Part shown: positions 8,525 through 16,463 of the stretch, one piece after another | How positions within the stretch are numbered: the stretch's first letter is position 1 | How the letters are laid out: each line of letters begins with the position of its first letter | Source: Pseudovibrio exalbescens | Lineage (GTDB): Bacteria; Pseudomonadota; Alphaproteobacteria; Rhizobiales; Stappiaceae | Direction of reading: 5' to 3' | Length of the DNA: 64,000 bases | Assembly (NCBI RefSeq): GCF_028737195.1 | Contig: NZ_JAQZAJ010000005.1 | Location: 338,168 to 402,167 of the forward strand | Notes under the pieces: generated by a model | The model's input: only the letters and a program-made list of their open reading frames with translations | Told to the model about the DNA's origin: nothing | The model's database searches: none | Position numbers and translations under genes: made by a program

Positions 8525-9382
8525 TCAATTCTGTTGGTTGGTGTGGCTGCGCTTCAGGTGGTTCTCCAGAGCCCTTACGAACAGTGACAGGGATACCGTC
8601 ATGGTGAGATAAAGGAACGCCACCACGTTGTAGGTTTCAAAGAACTGGAAAGTGGAGGACGAATAGATCTTTCCAAGCTGGGTAATATCCTGAACACCCA
8701 GTACAGACACCAAGGCGCTGTCCTTGATCATGGCGACAAAATCGTTCCCCAACGGCGGCAGAATGTTCTTCAGCGCTTGGGGCCATACAACGAAGCGGAA
8801 TGTCTGCCACCGACTTAGGCCAAGCGCTCTTGCAGCCTCTACCTGGCCGGATGACACGCTTTCAATACCGGCCCGGAATATCTCCGCGATAAAAGCAGAG
8901 TAGCCTATTGTCAGCGCGATAATGGCACGCCACGTCATAGAGAGGTCGCGTACCAGCAGCTTCTCGATCACACCGGCGTCAATAAAAGGGCTCATTGCGA
9001 AGTTGTAAAGCGCAACCAATTGCGGGGCGCCAACGAACGCAATGTAGAACAGGAGAACAAGGATCGGAACACCGCGCACGATCTCGGTATAGAACGTTGC
9101 TATCTCACGGATGGCTCTGCTACGCGCGCCCCGCGCCATGGCGACGGCAAGCCCCAGAATGCAAGCAAGAGCGAACGAAACGAACGTCACGAAAAGTGTG
9201 ACGCCGATGCCCTTTTGGAGCGTGTTCAGGATCTGGGCGTATTGCCCATTGGTTGTTATGAGCCAGAAAAACACAACGGCCAGCAGAATGGCGACAAGGA
9301 GCCAGATGGGAAGTTCGCGTTTTTTGGCTTGAGGCATATTTGATCCAAAGAGCTCAAAAGAAAACAGCACGGCCACTTTCAT
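8525..9382 (-). CDS. Polar amino-acid ABC transporter permease (HisM/GlnP family)
   Basis: 285 residues, an inner-membrane permease. The conserved EAA loop reads GQVEAARALGLSRWQTFRFVVWPQA, with TFVSFALACILGLAVAMARG and EIVRGVPILVLLFY typical of HisM/GlnP-type proteins. Hydrophobic segments are visible at about residues 25-45, 60-85 and 98-118 and in the C-terminal half. It follows the binding-protein gene by 48 bp in the same direction, so the two form an operon. No ATPase gene is next to them, so the pair must borrow an ATPase encoded elsewhere. An in-frame ATG at 9337 is an alternative start; TTGAGGAC favours 9382. Confidence 0.9.
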   Translation of the reverse strand: MKVAVLFSFELFGSNMPQAKKRELPIWLLVAILLAVVFFWLITTNGQYAQILNTLQKGIGVTLFVTFVSFALACILGLAVAMARGARSRAIREIATFYTEIVRGVPILVLLFYIAFVGAPQLVALYNFAMSPFIDAGVIEKLLVRDLSMTWRAIIALTIGYSAFIAEIFRAGIESVSSGQVEAARALGLSRWQTFRFVVWPQALKNILPPLGNDFVAMIKDSALVSVLGVQDITQLGKIYSSSTFQFFETYNVVAFLYLTMTVSLSLFVRALENHLKRSHTNQQN

Positions 9383-9430
9383 GGCGATGCTGTCCTCAAG
9401 ATGTTGCTAGAAACAATCGCGGGTCAGCGC

Positions 9431-10231
9431 TCAGTGCTGCGAGTTGTACTCGTAGAACCACTTTTTGTTGAGCGCATCAAGTGTTCCATCTTCGCGCATG
9501 CTCTGAATCGCTGCATTCACCGGCTCAACAAGGTCGGACCCTGGCGTGAAAATGAACCCAAAATTCTCTGAGCCCAGCGGACCACCGACCACCTTGAAGC
9601 TGTTCGGAGAAGCGCCCATGTAGCCACGCGCTGATGTTGCGTCCATCAATACCGTGTCTACGTCTTGTGCCCGCAATGCCATGACAGATGCGCCAAAGGT
9701 TTCGAACAGCTTGATGCGCGGATTGCTCTCGTCGCCATCAAGCACTGAGTAAACAGCTGTGTAAAAATTCGTAGTACCGGTTTGAGCCCCCACCAGCAGG
9801 TCTGGTTTGGCGGCAAAGCTTTCTGCGTCATCGAATCGATTTTCATCTGCACGCACGAGCATGAACATCTCGGAAGTCATGTAGGGCTCGGAGAAATCGA
9901 CGCGCTTTTTTCTTTCTTCGTTAATGGTGATGCCGTCCATGCCCACATCGAACTGGCCCTGACGAACAGATTCGATCATCGTGTCCCAAGAAGACAGCCG
10001 CCAGTCGACCTTGAGGTTCAGGCGTTTCGCAATCTCGTTGAAAGCATCGTACTCCCAGCCGATGCCTTCACCTGTGGCAGGATCCGCAAAATTCAGCGGC
10101 GCATAAGCGTTCTCCGTCACGGCGACCACGGTCCGACCACCCAAGTCTGGCAACTCGGCGGCACCCGCAGAGGTCATGCCAAAGGTTACAAAGGCAGCGG
10201 CCGCTGCAAGAACTGCTTTCATCCTGTTCAT
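9431..10231 (-). CDS. Amino-acid ABC transporter substrate-binding protein (family 3)
   Basis: 266 residues with an N-terminal signal peptide ([24 protein letters not shown]) and then a family 3 solute-binding fold: [63 protein letters not shown]. Such periplasmic proteins capture polar amino acids or opines for a HisM-type permease, here the next gene downstream. The residues needed to name the ligand cannot be judged by eye. The 286 bp upstream, shared with the divergent Na/Pi gene, contain no gene and presumably both promoters. Confidence 0.92.
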   Translation of the reverse strand: MNRMKAVLAAAAAFVTFGMTSAGAAELPDLGGRTVVAVTENAYAPLNFADPATGEGIGWEYDAFNEIAKRLNLKVDWRLSSWDTMIESVRQGQFDVGMDGITINEERKKRVDFSEPYMTSEMFMLVRADENRFDDAESFAAKPDLLVGAQTGTTNFYTAVYSVLDGDESNPRIKLFETFGASVMALRAQDVDTVLMDATSARGYMGASPNSFKVVGGPLGSENFGFIFTPGSDLVEPVNAAIQSMREDGTLDALNKKWFYEYNSQH

Positions 10232-10517
10232 CTGTGAAGTTGTCCTTTTTTATCCCAGCCTGTGGCTGAGTTGCCCCAAAACCTACTGAATCAGCACCGT
10301 GATTGTTGACAGGCCGGGGGTTGGTAGGCAATAGGAGCGATTAAGGAAGCACTGAAAAAGTATAGTGCAAACGCCAATAAACAAATAGTGATAGATTATC
10401 CGGCAAATAACTTTACCATTTGAGATGCTGGATAATTTTTTGCGGTCCTGAAGAGCACGTGAGCTAAGCAGACTAAGCTTCTCGCCAAGTTCAAGCAGGC
10501 GCTACGGAAAGAGCTCA

Positions 10518-11678
10518 GTGAGTAAACTAGACTCATTTAAGGATGATGACAGTAATGCAGCGCTAGGCATCAGTTTACTGAACTGGGTCTCTGTGTTGTT
10601 TCTGGCGTATTTCCTGCTCTGCGCCGTAGGACTGCTGGAAGCAGGCTTCCGCACCCTCTATGCTGATCATGCAGAACACCTGATTCAGGCGGCAACCAAC
10701 CCTATTACGGGTGTATGTGTCGGCATTCTCGCGACAGCACTTGTCCAAAGTTCATCGGTAACAACCTCAATCCTTGTTGGATTCGTCGCTGGCGGCCTTC
10801 CCATTGAGGTCGCGATCCCGATCGTTATGGGTGCAAACTTCGGCACGACCCTCACGAACACCATTGTTGCGCTCGGGTTTGCAGCAAACAGGGAAGAACT
10901 GAAGCGCGCCTTTGCGGCGGCTTCGGTCCATGACTGCTTCAATCTGCTTTGCATTGCGTTCTTTTTGCCGCTTGAACTGATGTTCGGCATCTTTGAAAAG
11001 ATGATCCATGGCATCTTGTCTATCTTGCCCAATGCCAGTTTCGTTCATCATGATCTGACGGAGACCTTCAACTTCATCAGCGCAGCAACCGCGCCATTTG
11101 TGCAGGAAGTTGCCAATGGCGTTTCAACCCTGCCTTATCCCGGCGCAGGGGCTTCCTTGATAGCAATCGGGCTTTGCCTCGTTGTATTCTGCATTCACTT
11201 TATGAAGAGCCTTCTGCGCGCTCTGCTGGTAGGTTCTTCCAAGCGTATTGCAGAGACGGCCCTCAACCATGGCCCGGTTGCCGGTGTGGCTTCTGGCTGC
11301 GCAGCGACAATGCTAACGCAGTCTTCGTCAACCACCACCTCCCTTGTAGTTCCGCTTGTGGGCTCGGGTGCCCTGACAACACGGCAAGTGTACCCCTTCA
11401 CTCTGGGGGCAAATATTGGCACCTGTATCACCGCCATTCTTGCGGCCTTCGCTGTTACAGGGGCGCGCAATGAGGCCTTTGAGCTGGCTTTTATCCATCT
11501 CCTCTACAATGTGCTTGGCGTCAGCATTGTTCTGGCAGTTCCAAAACTCAGATATTTGCCCGCCGCGCTTGCAGAGCGTTTGAGCACAGCGACCCAAGGC
11601 AAGCGTGTTTGGATCATAACCTACCTCGCACTGGCGTTTTTTGTAGTTCCAGCCCTCGGCATTCTTGCATTAGGATAA
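10518..11678 (+). CDS. Na/Pi-cotransporter family protein (SLC34-like)
   Basis: 386 residues from a GTG at 10518 that follows GGAAAGAG. Two inverted repeats carry the QSSS signature of Na+/phosphate symporters: ALVQSSSVTTSILVGF in the first half and MLTQSSSTTTSLVVPL in the second, each followed by a GANxGT block (GANFGTTLTN, GANIGTCITA). Many hydrophobic segments place it in the inner membrane. There is no C-terminal PhoU-like domain, unlike many bacterial NptA-type proteins, so this is the short form. It probably moves phosphate with sodium; the direction and substrate are inferred from the family. Confidence 0.9.
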   Translation: MSKLDSFKDDDSNAALGISLLNWVSVLFLAYFLLCAVGLLEAGFRTLYADHAEHLIQAATNPITGVCVGILATALVQSSSVTTSILVGFVAGGLPIEVAIPIVMGANFGTTLTNTIVALGFAANREELKRAFAAASVHDCFNLLCIAFFLPLELMFGIFEKMIHGILSILPNASFVHHDLTETFNFISAATAPFVQEVANGVSTLPYPGAGASLIAIGLCLVVFCIHFMKSLLRALLVGSSKRIAETALNHGPVAGVASGCAATMLTQSSSTTTSLVVPLVGSGALTTRQVYPFTLGANIGTCITAILAAFAVTGARNEAFELAFIHLLYNVLGVSIVLAVPKLRYLPAALAERLSTATQGKRVWIITYLALAFFVVPALGILALG

Positions 11679-11708
11679 CGTCGTCTAGCGTGATCTAGAG
11701 ACGTATCG

Positions 11709-12365
11709 ATGCCACTTCAAAACCGTGTCCTTCCAGATGGCACCCTCGTTGCCATACCCAGTCGTGGAACGATGATGGGCAATCGCGGCGGGCGCCACCA
11801 CGACCCGCAAACAAAATGCCTCCTTAAACCCTACCCTCACAGCAAACGCTGGATTTGTTGTCGGCTGAGTTTCAAGGACCGACAGCGTTCGGTTTGGGGA
11901 GACAGCTATACAGAACTGTACTTTCTGGATGAGGTCACGGCTCTGGCCGCAGGGCATCGCCCCTGTTTCGAGTGCCGACGCGCGCGAGCGCTGGAGTACG
12001 CCGAGCTATTTACCCGGCAAACGCCTCATACTGCCAACTGGGGACCTCCTCGCGCCAGTGCCTACGAAATGGACAGGGCATTATCAAGTCAGCGCCAGCA
12101 AACGCACCCCTTGCGCAGCCAAATGGATGCTTTGCCGGAAGGTGCAGTGCTCACGTTCCAACAGGATAACGAGAAAATTTTTGCGGCTAAAGGCCCCTAT
12201 GGATGGTTGCGATGGACGACCGATTGCTACAAACCGCTGGCAATGGCACTCCCATCCACGGTGGAGCTGGTCACGCCGCCTATCACTCTCGCCATTCTCG
12301 GATCGGGTTACAAACCGGAGTGGCACCAAACAGCCCTCGGGCGTTCAACACATCACAAATATTGA
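11709..12365 (+). CDS. Conserved hypothetical protein with CC and CxxC cysteine motifs
   Basis: 218 residues. I recognise it only as a conserved, uncharacterised family seen in alphaproteobacteria. Landmarks are MMGNRGGRHHD near residue 22, KRWICCRLSFK near 47, TELYFLDEVTALAAGHRPCFECRRARA near 70-95, and YGWLRWTTDCYKPL near the C-terminus. The ICC and CFEC cysteines together could bind a metal, but no known fold is evident. There is no signal peptide or membrane segment. It follows the Na/Pi gene by 30 bp in the same direction and could share its transcript. No function is assigned. Confidence 0.75.
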   Translation: MPLQNRVLPDGTLVAIPSRGTMMGNRGGRHHDPQTKCLLKPYPHSKRWICCRLSFKDRQRSVWGDSYTELYFLDEVTALAAGHRPCFECRRARALEYAELFTRQTPHTANWGPPRASAYEMDRALSSQRQQTHPLRSQMDALPEGAVLTFQQDNEKIFAAKGPYGWLRWTTDCYKPLAMALPSTVELVTPPITLAILGSGYKPEWHQTALGRSTHHKY

Positions 12366-12371
12366 TTGATT

Positions 12372-12386
12372 GAATAATAATTATTC
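12372..12386. promoter_or_regulatory. Perfect 7-1-7 palindrome upstream of the EamA transporter
   Basis: GAATAAT-A-ATTATTC, 61 bp before the EamA start codon. The 7-1-7 symmetry resembles Fur-family operators, so metal control is a possibility. No regulator gene is adjacent. Confidence 0.4.
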
Positions 12387-12447
12387 GTTTGAGTGAAGAG
12401 GTAATTTCGGGAATAAAGGGCTTCAACAAGAATGCGCGGAGCCTCCC

Positions 12448-13380
12448 ATGTCCGAAACGCAAAGTTCGTCACTCCCCCAACTCCGCCAAGCCGAAGTGGC
12501 ACTAAGTACAAAGGACCTGGCGCTGTATGGCGCCTGTGTCTTTTCTTGGGGTTTCAGTTGGTACGCCATGAAAATGCAGTTAGGCGTACCACCTGAAGTC
12601 TCCTTGTTCTGGCGATTTGTGATCGCCTCAACCTGCATGTGGGGTTGGGCTGTGATCGGCAGACATCCCCTGAAGTTTTCGGTCACCACTCATGCGATAT
12701 TTGCGCTCTTGGGCGTATTGCTGTTCTCGACCAACTTTCTCGTATTCTATTACGGCTCAGCTTATATACCGTCGGGACTTTTGTCGGTGGTGTTTTCGCT
12801 GGCATCCGTTTTCAATATTCTTCTGGCCTTTTTGTTCTTTGGAGAGCGGGCAAGCAGACGCACCATCTTGGGAGCGGTGACCGGTTTTGCTGGCGTAGCT
12901 CTGATGTTCAGACCTCAGATCATGCAGGACGGCCTGGATCATGGTGCCCTATTGGGTCTTGGCCTGTGCATCGTTGGAACGCTCTGTTTTTGTAGCGGCA
13001 ACATGGTGTCGTCACGGCTTCAGAAACGGCGAATTTCTGTCATCTCCGCCAGTGCTTGGGGCATGCTCTACGGCACTCTTTTCCTGGGCCTTGAGGCCAT
13101 GATCATGGGCCGCAGCTTCAACATACTCTGGACACCAGAATATCTTGGTGGACTGGCGTATCTTTCGATAATCGCCTCTGTCATTGCATTTGGTGCCTAT
13201 CTCACGCTTCTGGGCCGCATTGGCTCAGCGCGAGCTGGCTATGCCACAGTCATGTTCCCTCTGGTGGCTCTCAGCGTCTCCACACTGCTGGAGGGATACA
13301 CGTGGGGTGCGGACGCCTTGCTGGGCCTGGCATGTGTGTTGTCGGGCAATCTCATCGTGCTCGGCAAGCGTCGCTCCTAA
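12448..13380 (+). CDS. DMT-family (EamA) transporter
   Basis: 310 residues with about ten hydrophobic segments arranged as two EamA repeats. The first covers LALYGACVFSWGFSWYAMKMQ through GERASRRTILGAVTGFAGVALMF; the second covers LCIVGTLCFCSGNMVSS to the C-terminal ALLGLACVLSGNLIVLGKR. These inner-membrane proteins export or import small metabolites such as amino acids or nucleosides; the substrate here cannot be inferred. The stop is 3 bp from the stop of the convergent LysR gene. A 15-bp palindrome lies in the 82 bp upstream. Confidence 0.88.
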   Translation: MSETQSSSLPQLRQAEVALSTKDLALYGACVFSWGFSWYAMKMQLGVPPEVSLFWRFVIASTCMWGWAVIGRHPLKFSVTTHAIFALLGVLLFSTNFLVFYYGSAYIPSGLLSVVFSLASVFNILLAFLFFGERASRRTILGAVTGFAGVALMFRPQIMQDGLDHGALLGLGLCIVGTLCFCSGNMVSSRLQKRRISVISASAWGMLYGTLFLGLEAMIMGRSFNILWTPEYLGGLAYLSIIASVIAFGAYLTLLGRIGSARAGYATVMFPLVALSVSTLLEGYTWGADALLGLACVLSGNLIVLGKRRS

Positions 13381-13383
13381 CCC

Positions 13384-14265
13384 CTACTCGGTAACCTCGG
13401 TTTCATAGCTGAGGTTACCGACCGCGGTCATGATATGACTGCATAATGCATCATGGATGGGTTCCCTCGCGCCTGTAGAGCGCACCATCGTGATACTGCA
13501 ATAAGGAAGCCGGGGAAGTCCGTCCTTCTCTCCAAGAACATGCAGCCCCTTTCGAATGGCTGACTCCGGCAGCACCGCTACAGCAAAGCCAGCCATCACA
13601 GCACCTGAGAGAGCCGCCGCGCTGGCGCTGGTATAGGTGACTACGTGGGGTACATTGGCGGCGTCCAATGCTCTAATTGCTTCCTTCCGCCATGAACTCG
13701 TGACAGGCCCAACAGCAAGACGAACAGGCCGCACATCGCCCAGGCCGTTGTCGGATGCGGTCACCCAGTGCAGAGGCTCACGGCGAATGATGTGTCCATG
13801 CACACCGCAATCATCATCCGTAACAATACCGACATCTAATTGATCTTGCTTGATTCTTTCGCCAATCGTCATGCTGCTTTCACAGCTGACCTCAATCGAA
13901 ATCGCGGGATTGATGCGGCTGAACGTCGCAAGAACGCGTGGCAGCAGACGCTCCGCATAGTCATCTGGCAAACCAAGTCGGATGCGGCCTGCCATTTGGG
14001 TGAGGCTGAGCGCACTTACCGTTTCGTCGTTAAGAGCTACCATTCTGCGCGCGTACTCCAGTACGCGGCGCCCATCCTCAGATAGCACCGACTGCCGCCC
14101 GCTCTTGGAAAAAAGCTTTAGTTCCAGTCGTTCTTCAAGCTTCTTCATCTGCATGGAGACTGCAGACTGGGTCTTGTGCACCGCCTCACCTGCAAGCCTG
14201 AAACTGCCCAATTCGGCAATTGCTACGAAAGTCCTAAGCTGATCGATATCAAGCGAAACGGCCAC
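13384..14265 (-). CDS. LysR family transcriptional regulator (paralogue 1, beside DUF1127 gene)
   Basis: 293 residues from a GTG at 14265. AGGGAG lies seven bases upstream of that codon, and the protein then begins VAVSLDIDQLRTFVAI, the usual LysR N-terminus; an upstream extension to 14304 is less likely. The helix-turn-helix contains VHKTQSAVSMQMKKLEERL. The effector domain includes IRLGLPDDYAERLLPRVL. It is clearly paralogous to the LysR protein at 14836-15720, which has the same VHKTQSAVSMQM core and a PDDYADRFLP stretch. It reads away from the DUF1127 gene, with a perfect inverted repeat between them that could be its operator. Confidence 0.9.
   Translation of the reverse strand: MAVSLDIDQLRTFVAIAELGSFRLAGEAVHKTQSAVSMQMKKLEERLELKLFSKSGRQSVLSEDGRRVLEYARRMVALNDETVSALSLTQMAGRIRLGLPDDYAERLLPRVLATFSRINPAISIEVSCESSMTIGERIKQDQLDVGIVTDDDCGVHGHIIRREPLHWVTASDNGLGDVRPVRLAVGPVTSSWRKEAIRALDAANVPHVVTYTSASAAALSGAVMAGFAVAVLPESAIRKGLHVLGEKDGLPRLPYCSITMVRSTGAREPIHDALCSHIMTAVGNLSYETEVTE
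13389..13420. other. Perfect 10-bp hairpin inside the 3' end of the LysR gene
   Basis: CGGTAACCTC and GAGGTTACCG are separated by 12 bp and lie within the last codons of the LysR gene, just past the convergent EamA stop. It could form in both transcripts and help separate them. It has no T-run, so it is not called a terminator. Confidence 0.5.
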
Positions 14266-14296
14266 CCTGCATCTCCCTAAAGTGTGTCCGACAGAA

Positions 14297-14327
14297 CTGA
14301 TCAAAGACGCTTATCTAATTTGATCAG
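14297..14327. promoter_or_regulatory. Perfect 9-bp inverted repeat, candidate LysR operator
   Basis: CTGATCAAA and TTTGATCAG are separated by 13 bp in the intergenic region between the LysR start (14265) and the DUF1127 start (14449). Its position and dyad symmetry fit an autoregulatory LysR-type site controlling both divergent genes. Confidence 0.55.
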
Positions 14328-14448
14328 AAACATTCATTTGTAGAATTAGTCAGACCCTCCAATATATCACATAGAAGGCAACTTCATCAGGAAAACCCTG
14401 TATTTCCAATTATCTAACGCCTGTGCAGATCACGCGGAGAGTGGCACA

Positions 14449-14772
14449 ATGACATTAGCTTTCCCTACCCCTACCGAGTACCGCAACCCTAATCGTGCGA
14501 ATGCTGGTACGTTCGAACCACTTACTTTAAAGAGCACACTGCTGGGTCTGTTTCACGTAATTGTCGATCAGTTGCGGGCGTACCGCAACCGCCGTGCAAT
14601 TGCTCATTTGGCTGAACAAGAAGACCGGCTGCTCCAAGACGTGGGCCTGACAAGATCTGACGTTGACAGCGCCCTTGCCAGCCATGAAGGCATCGATCCG
14701 TCTTGGTATCTGACCTGCCGCGCGAATGAGCGTTATCTGGATCAGATGCGCGAAACCCGCACCATGCGTTAA
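14449..14772 (+). CDS. DUF1127 domain protein
   Basis: 107 residues. The DUF1127 core is RNRRAIAHLAEQEDRLLQDVGLTRSDVD (about residues 45-72), a short basic helix followed by the LxxDVGLTRSDV turn. Most DUF1127 proteins are 45-70 residues; this one has extra N- and C-terminal parts. Small DUF1127 proteins in Rhizobium and Agrobacterium have been linked to RNA turnover and phosphate or carbon responses, but this one is untested. The gene sits between two paralogous LysR genes and ends in a strong terminator, so it is probably a single-gene target of one or both regulators (inference). Confidence 0.85.
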   Translation: MTLAFPTPTEYRNPNRANAGTFEPLTLKSTLLGLFHVIVDQLRAYRNRRAIAHLAEQEDRLLQDVGLTRSDVDSALASHEGIDPSWYLTCRANERYLDQMRETRTMR

Positions 14773-14804
14773 CACTTCGCTCGCACGATCAACGAAAAGG
14801 CAAG

Positions 14805-14837
14805 AAGCTGGTTTCAACCGAAACCAGCTTTATTTTT
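14805..14837 (+). terminator. Rho-independent terminator after the DUF1127 gene
   Basis: AAGCTGGTTTC and GAAACCAGCTT form a perfect 11-bp stem with a 4-base loop followed by TATTTTTATT. The T-rich tail overlaps the stop of the convergent LysR gene. Confidence 0.92.
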
Positions 14838-15720
14838 ATTCTGCGGCAATGCGGGTCACGCTCAGATTGTTCAACGATGATTTGATGTGCTCGGCAAGTG
14901 CATTCGTCACATTTGCCGAAGCGTTGGGATTGCGAATGAGCGCAATTTCACAGCTTGGCAGATCAGGAAAACCTTCCGCCTCGCCCAAAATGCGCATACC
15001 CGGACGGATGGCTGATTCTGGTAGTACCGACACCGCAAGTCCCGAAAGAACGGCTGCGGAGACCGCCGTAGAGTTCCAGCTGGTGTAAAGAATGCGGAAG
15101 TTGCGCGACTGCTTGTCGAGTGCCGCCAAAGCCGCCTGACGCCAATCACAACTTGGCCTGCCCAGAGCCAATGGCAGCGGCGTTTCACTTTCAACGCAAT
15201 GCTGTTCAGAGGCTGTCCACAACAGTGGCTCACGACGGATGATCTCGTCAGTCTCTTGCCGAAACTTCAGCACATGCGTGACGATTGCAATATCCAGTTC
15301 ATCATTTGCCAGTGCCGCCCGCAGGTCTGGGGTCGGTGCGCAAGTAACAGACACCTCGGCTCCGGGATACGAGCGGGAAAAGCGCGCCATAATCATGGGC
15401 AGGAACCGGTCGGCATAGTCGTCGGGTGTGCCGATGCGCACGACGCCTGACACTTCACTCTCATCAAACATTGCGAGAGTTTCATCATTCAACTTAAGCA
15501 TACGTCGCGCATGATGAAGCAGCCGCTCACCATCTTCAGTGAGCTTTGACTGGCGTCCATCCTTGGTGAAAATGTCGCGGCCAAGCTTTTCCTCAAGGCG
15601 CCTCATCTGCATTGAGACTGCAGATTGGGTCTTATGCACCTTCTCAGCGGCGCGGGTAAAGCTGCCAGTATCCACGATTGCAGTTAGCGTTCGTAGCTGA
15701 TCTAGATCCAATGTTGCCAT
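14836..15720 (-). CDS. LysR family transcriptional regulator (paralogue 2)
   Basis: 294 residues from the ATG at 15720 (MATLDLDQLRTLTAIVDTGSF). A TTG further upstream at 15738 is less likely. The winged helix contains VHKTQSAVSMQMRRLEEKLG; the effector domain has VRIGTPDDYADRFLPMIMARF and ends before LSVTRIAAE. It is close in sequence to the LysR protein at 13384-14265, and the two genes flank the DUF1127 gene with the same orientation, which suggests an old local duplication. A TATGCA-N11-TGCATA dyad about 100 bp upstream could be its own operator. The ribosome-binding site is weak. Confidence 0.9.
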   Translation of the reverse strand: MATLDLDQLRTLTAIVDTGSFTRAAEKVHKTQSAVSMQMRRLEEKLGRDIFTKDGRQSKLTEDGERLLHHARRMLKLNDETLAMFDESEVSGVVRIGTPDDYADRFLPMIMARFSRSYPGAEVSVTCAPTPDLRAALANDELDIAIVTHVLKFRQETDEIIRREPLLWTASEQHCVESETPLPLALGRPSCDWRQAALAALDKQSRNFRILYTSWNSTAVSAAVLSGLAVSVLPESAIRPGMRILGEAEGFPDLPSCEIALIRNPNASANVTNALAEHIKSSLNNLSVTRIAAE

Positions 15721-15821
15721 TTTATGCCCAATCTGCAAACCAAGTGTCGACAGGGAAGCACCCGTTCCACCGCAATTACAACCCTTCTCATCTTATAGGT
15801 CCAAGGGCGCAATCCCGCAAT

Positions 15822-15844
15822 TATGCACACGCGTTATTTGCATA
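15822..15844. promoter_or_regulatory. Dyad upstream of LysR paralogue 2
   Basis: TATGCA-N11-TGCATA, about 100 bp upstream of the LysR start at 15720. The half-site spacing matches the usual LysR-type layout. It is a candidate autoregulatory site. Confidence 0.35.
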
Positions 15845-15857
15845 TGGAGGCAAGGTG

Positions 15858-16358
15858 TCACGGCATAAACGACTTCCAGAGAGCATATTGTGATTGAAGA
15901 AATGGATTAAAAGCCAGCATGCTGTCCATGGCGGGCGATGGCCGTCCGCGCGCATAGCCTTTGAGGAATGCCTCAAGCATTTCCTTGTGCTCTTCCGGCA
16001 GGTGTTCTTTCACGGCGTTGCCGACAAAAAGAACTGAGAACACAGGGCCCATCTTCCATGCCCAATCCGGCACGACACGCACCGCGTCATACCAGAAATC
16101 CCGCACTTCTTCGTAGGTCTGAGGTACGCCTTTTTTCGCAAGGCGCTGCTGCCCATCCCAAATCTGGATGAACGCCAGCATCTGTTCTCCCAAACGCTGC
16201 AATTCATCGGGCGTGGGGTATTTGTTTGGCAAAGCCATCTGGGGGTTGGCGTGCTGAGCGGCCATTTGAGCCAGATAGTCTCCCATCAGCTTCTGGAAAT
16301 GATGCGACATGGCATCCTGTCCCGGATAGAACAGTTCCCGATCATAGGTCCCAGCCAT
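15858..16358 (-). CDS. Hypothetical protein, 166 residues
   Basis: Started at the ATG at 16358 because GAGGGAG lies six bases upstream; an in-frame GTG at 16400 is the alternative. The protein begins MAGTYDRELFYPGQDAMSHHFQKLMGDYLAQM. It contains an aromatic central stretch (RDFWYDAVRVVPDWAWKMGPVFSVLF) and a Pro-rich C-terminus. No signal peptide is evident. One moderately hydrophobic segment (WAWKMGPVFSVLFVGNAV) is too weak to call a membrane helix. I do not recognise the family. It lies 105 bp after the cyclase gene in the same direction and may be on the same transcript. Confidence 0.65.
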   Translation of the reverse strand: MAGTYDRELFYPGQDAMSHHFQKLMGDYLAQMAAQHANPQMALPNKYPTPDELQRLGEQMLAFIQIWDGQQRLAKKGVPQTYEEVRDFWYDAVRVVPDWAWKMGPVFSVLFVGNAVKEHLPEEHKEMLEAFLKGYARGRPSPAMDSMLAFNPFLQSQYALWKSFMP

Positions 16359-16463
16359 GCCGCACTCCCTCAGCTCTTCAACGCTGGGGTAGTGTGACAC
16401 GAATTGCGCCTTAGGTAACTCAGACTTTCTGAGAGAACGTTAGCCAGCAGCTGATCAATTCAC

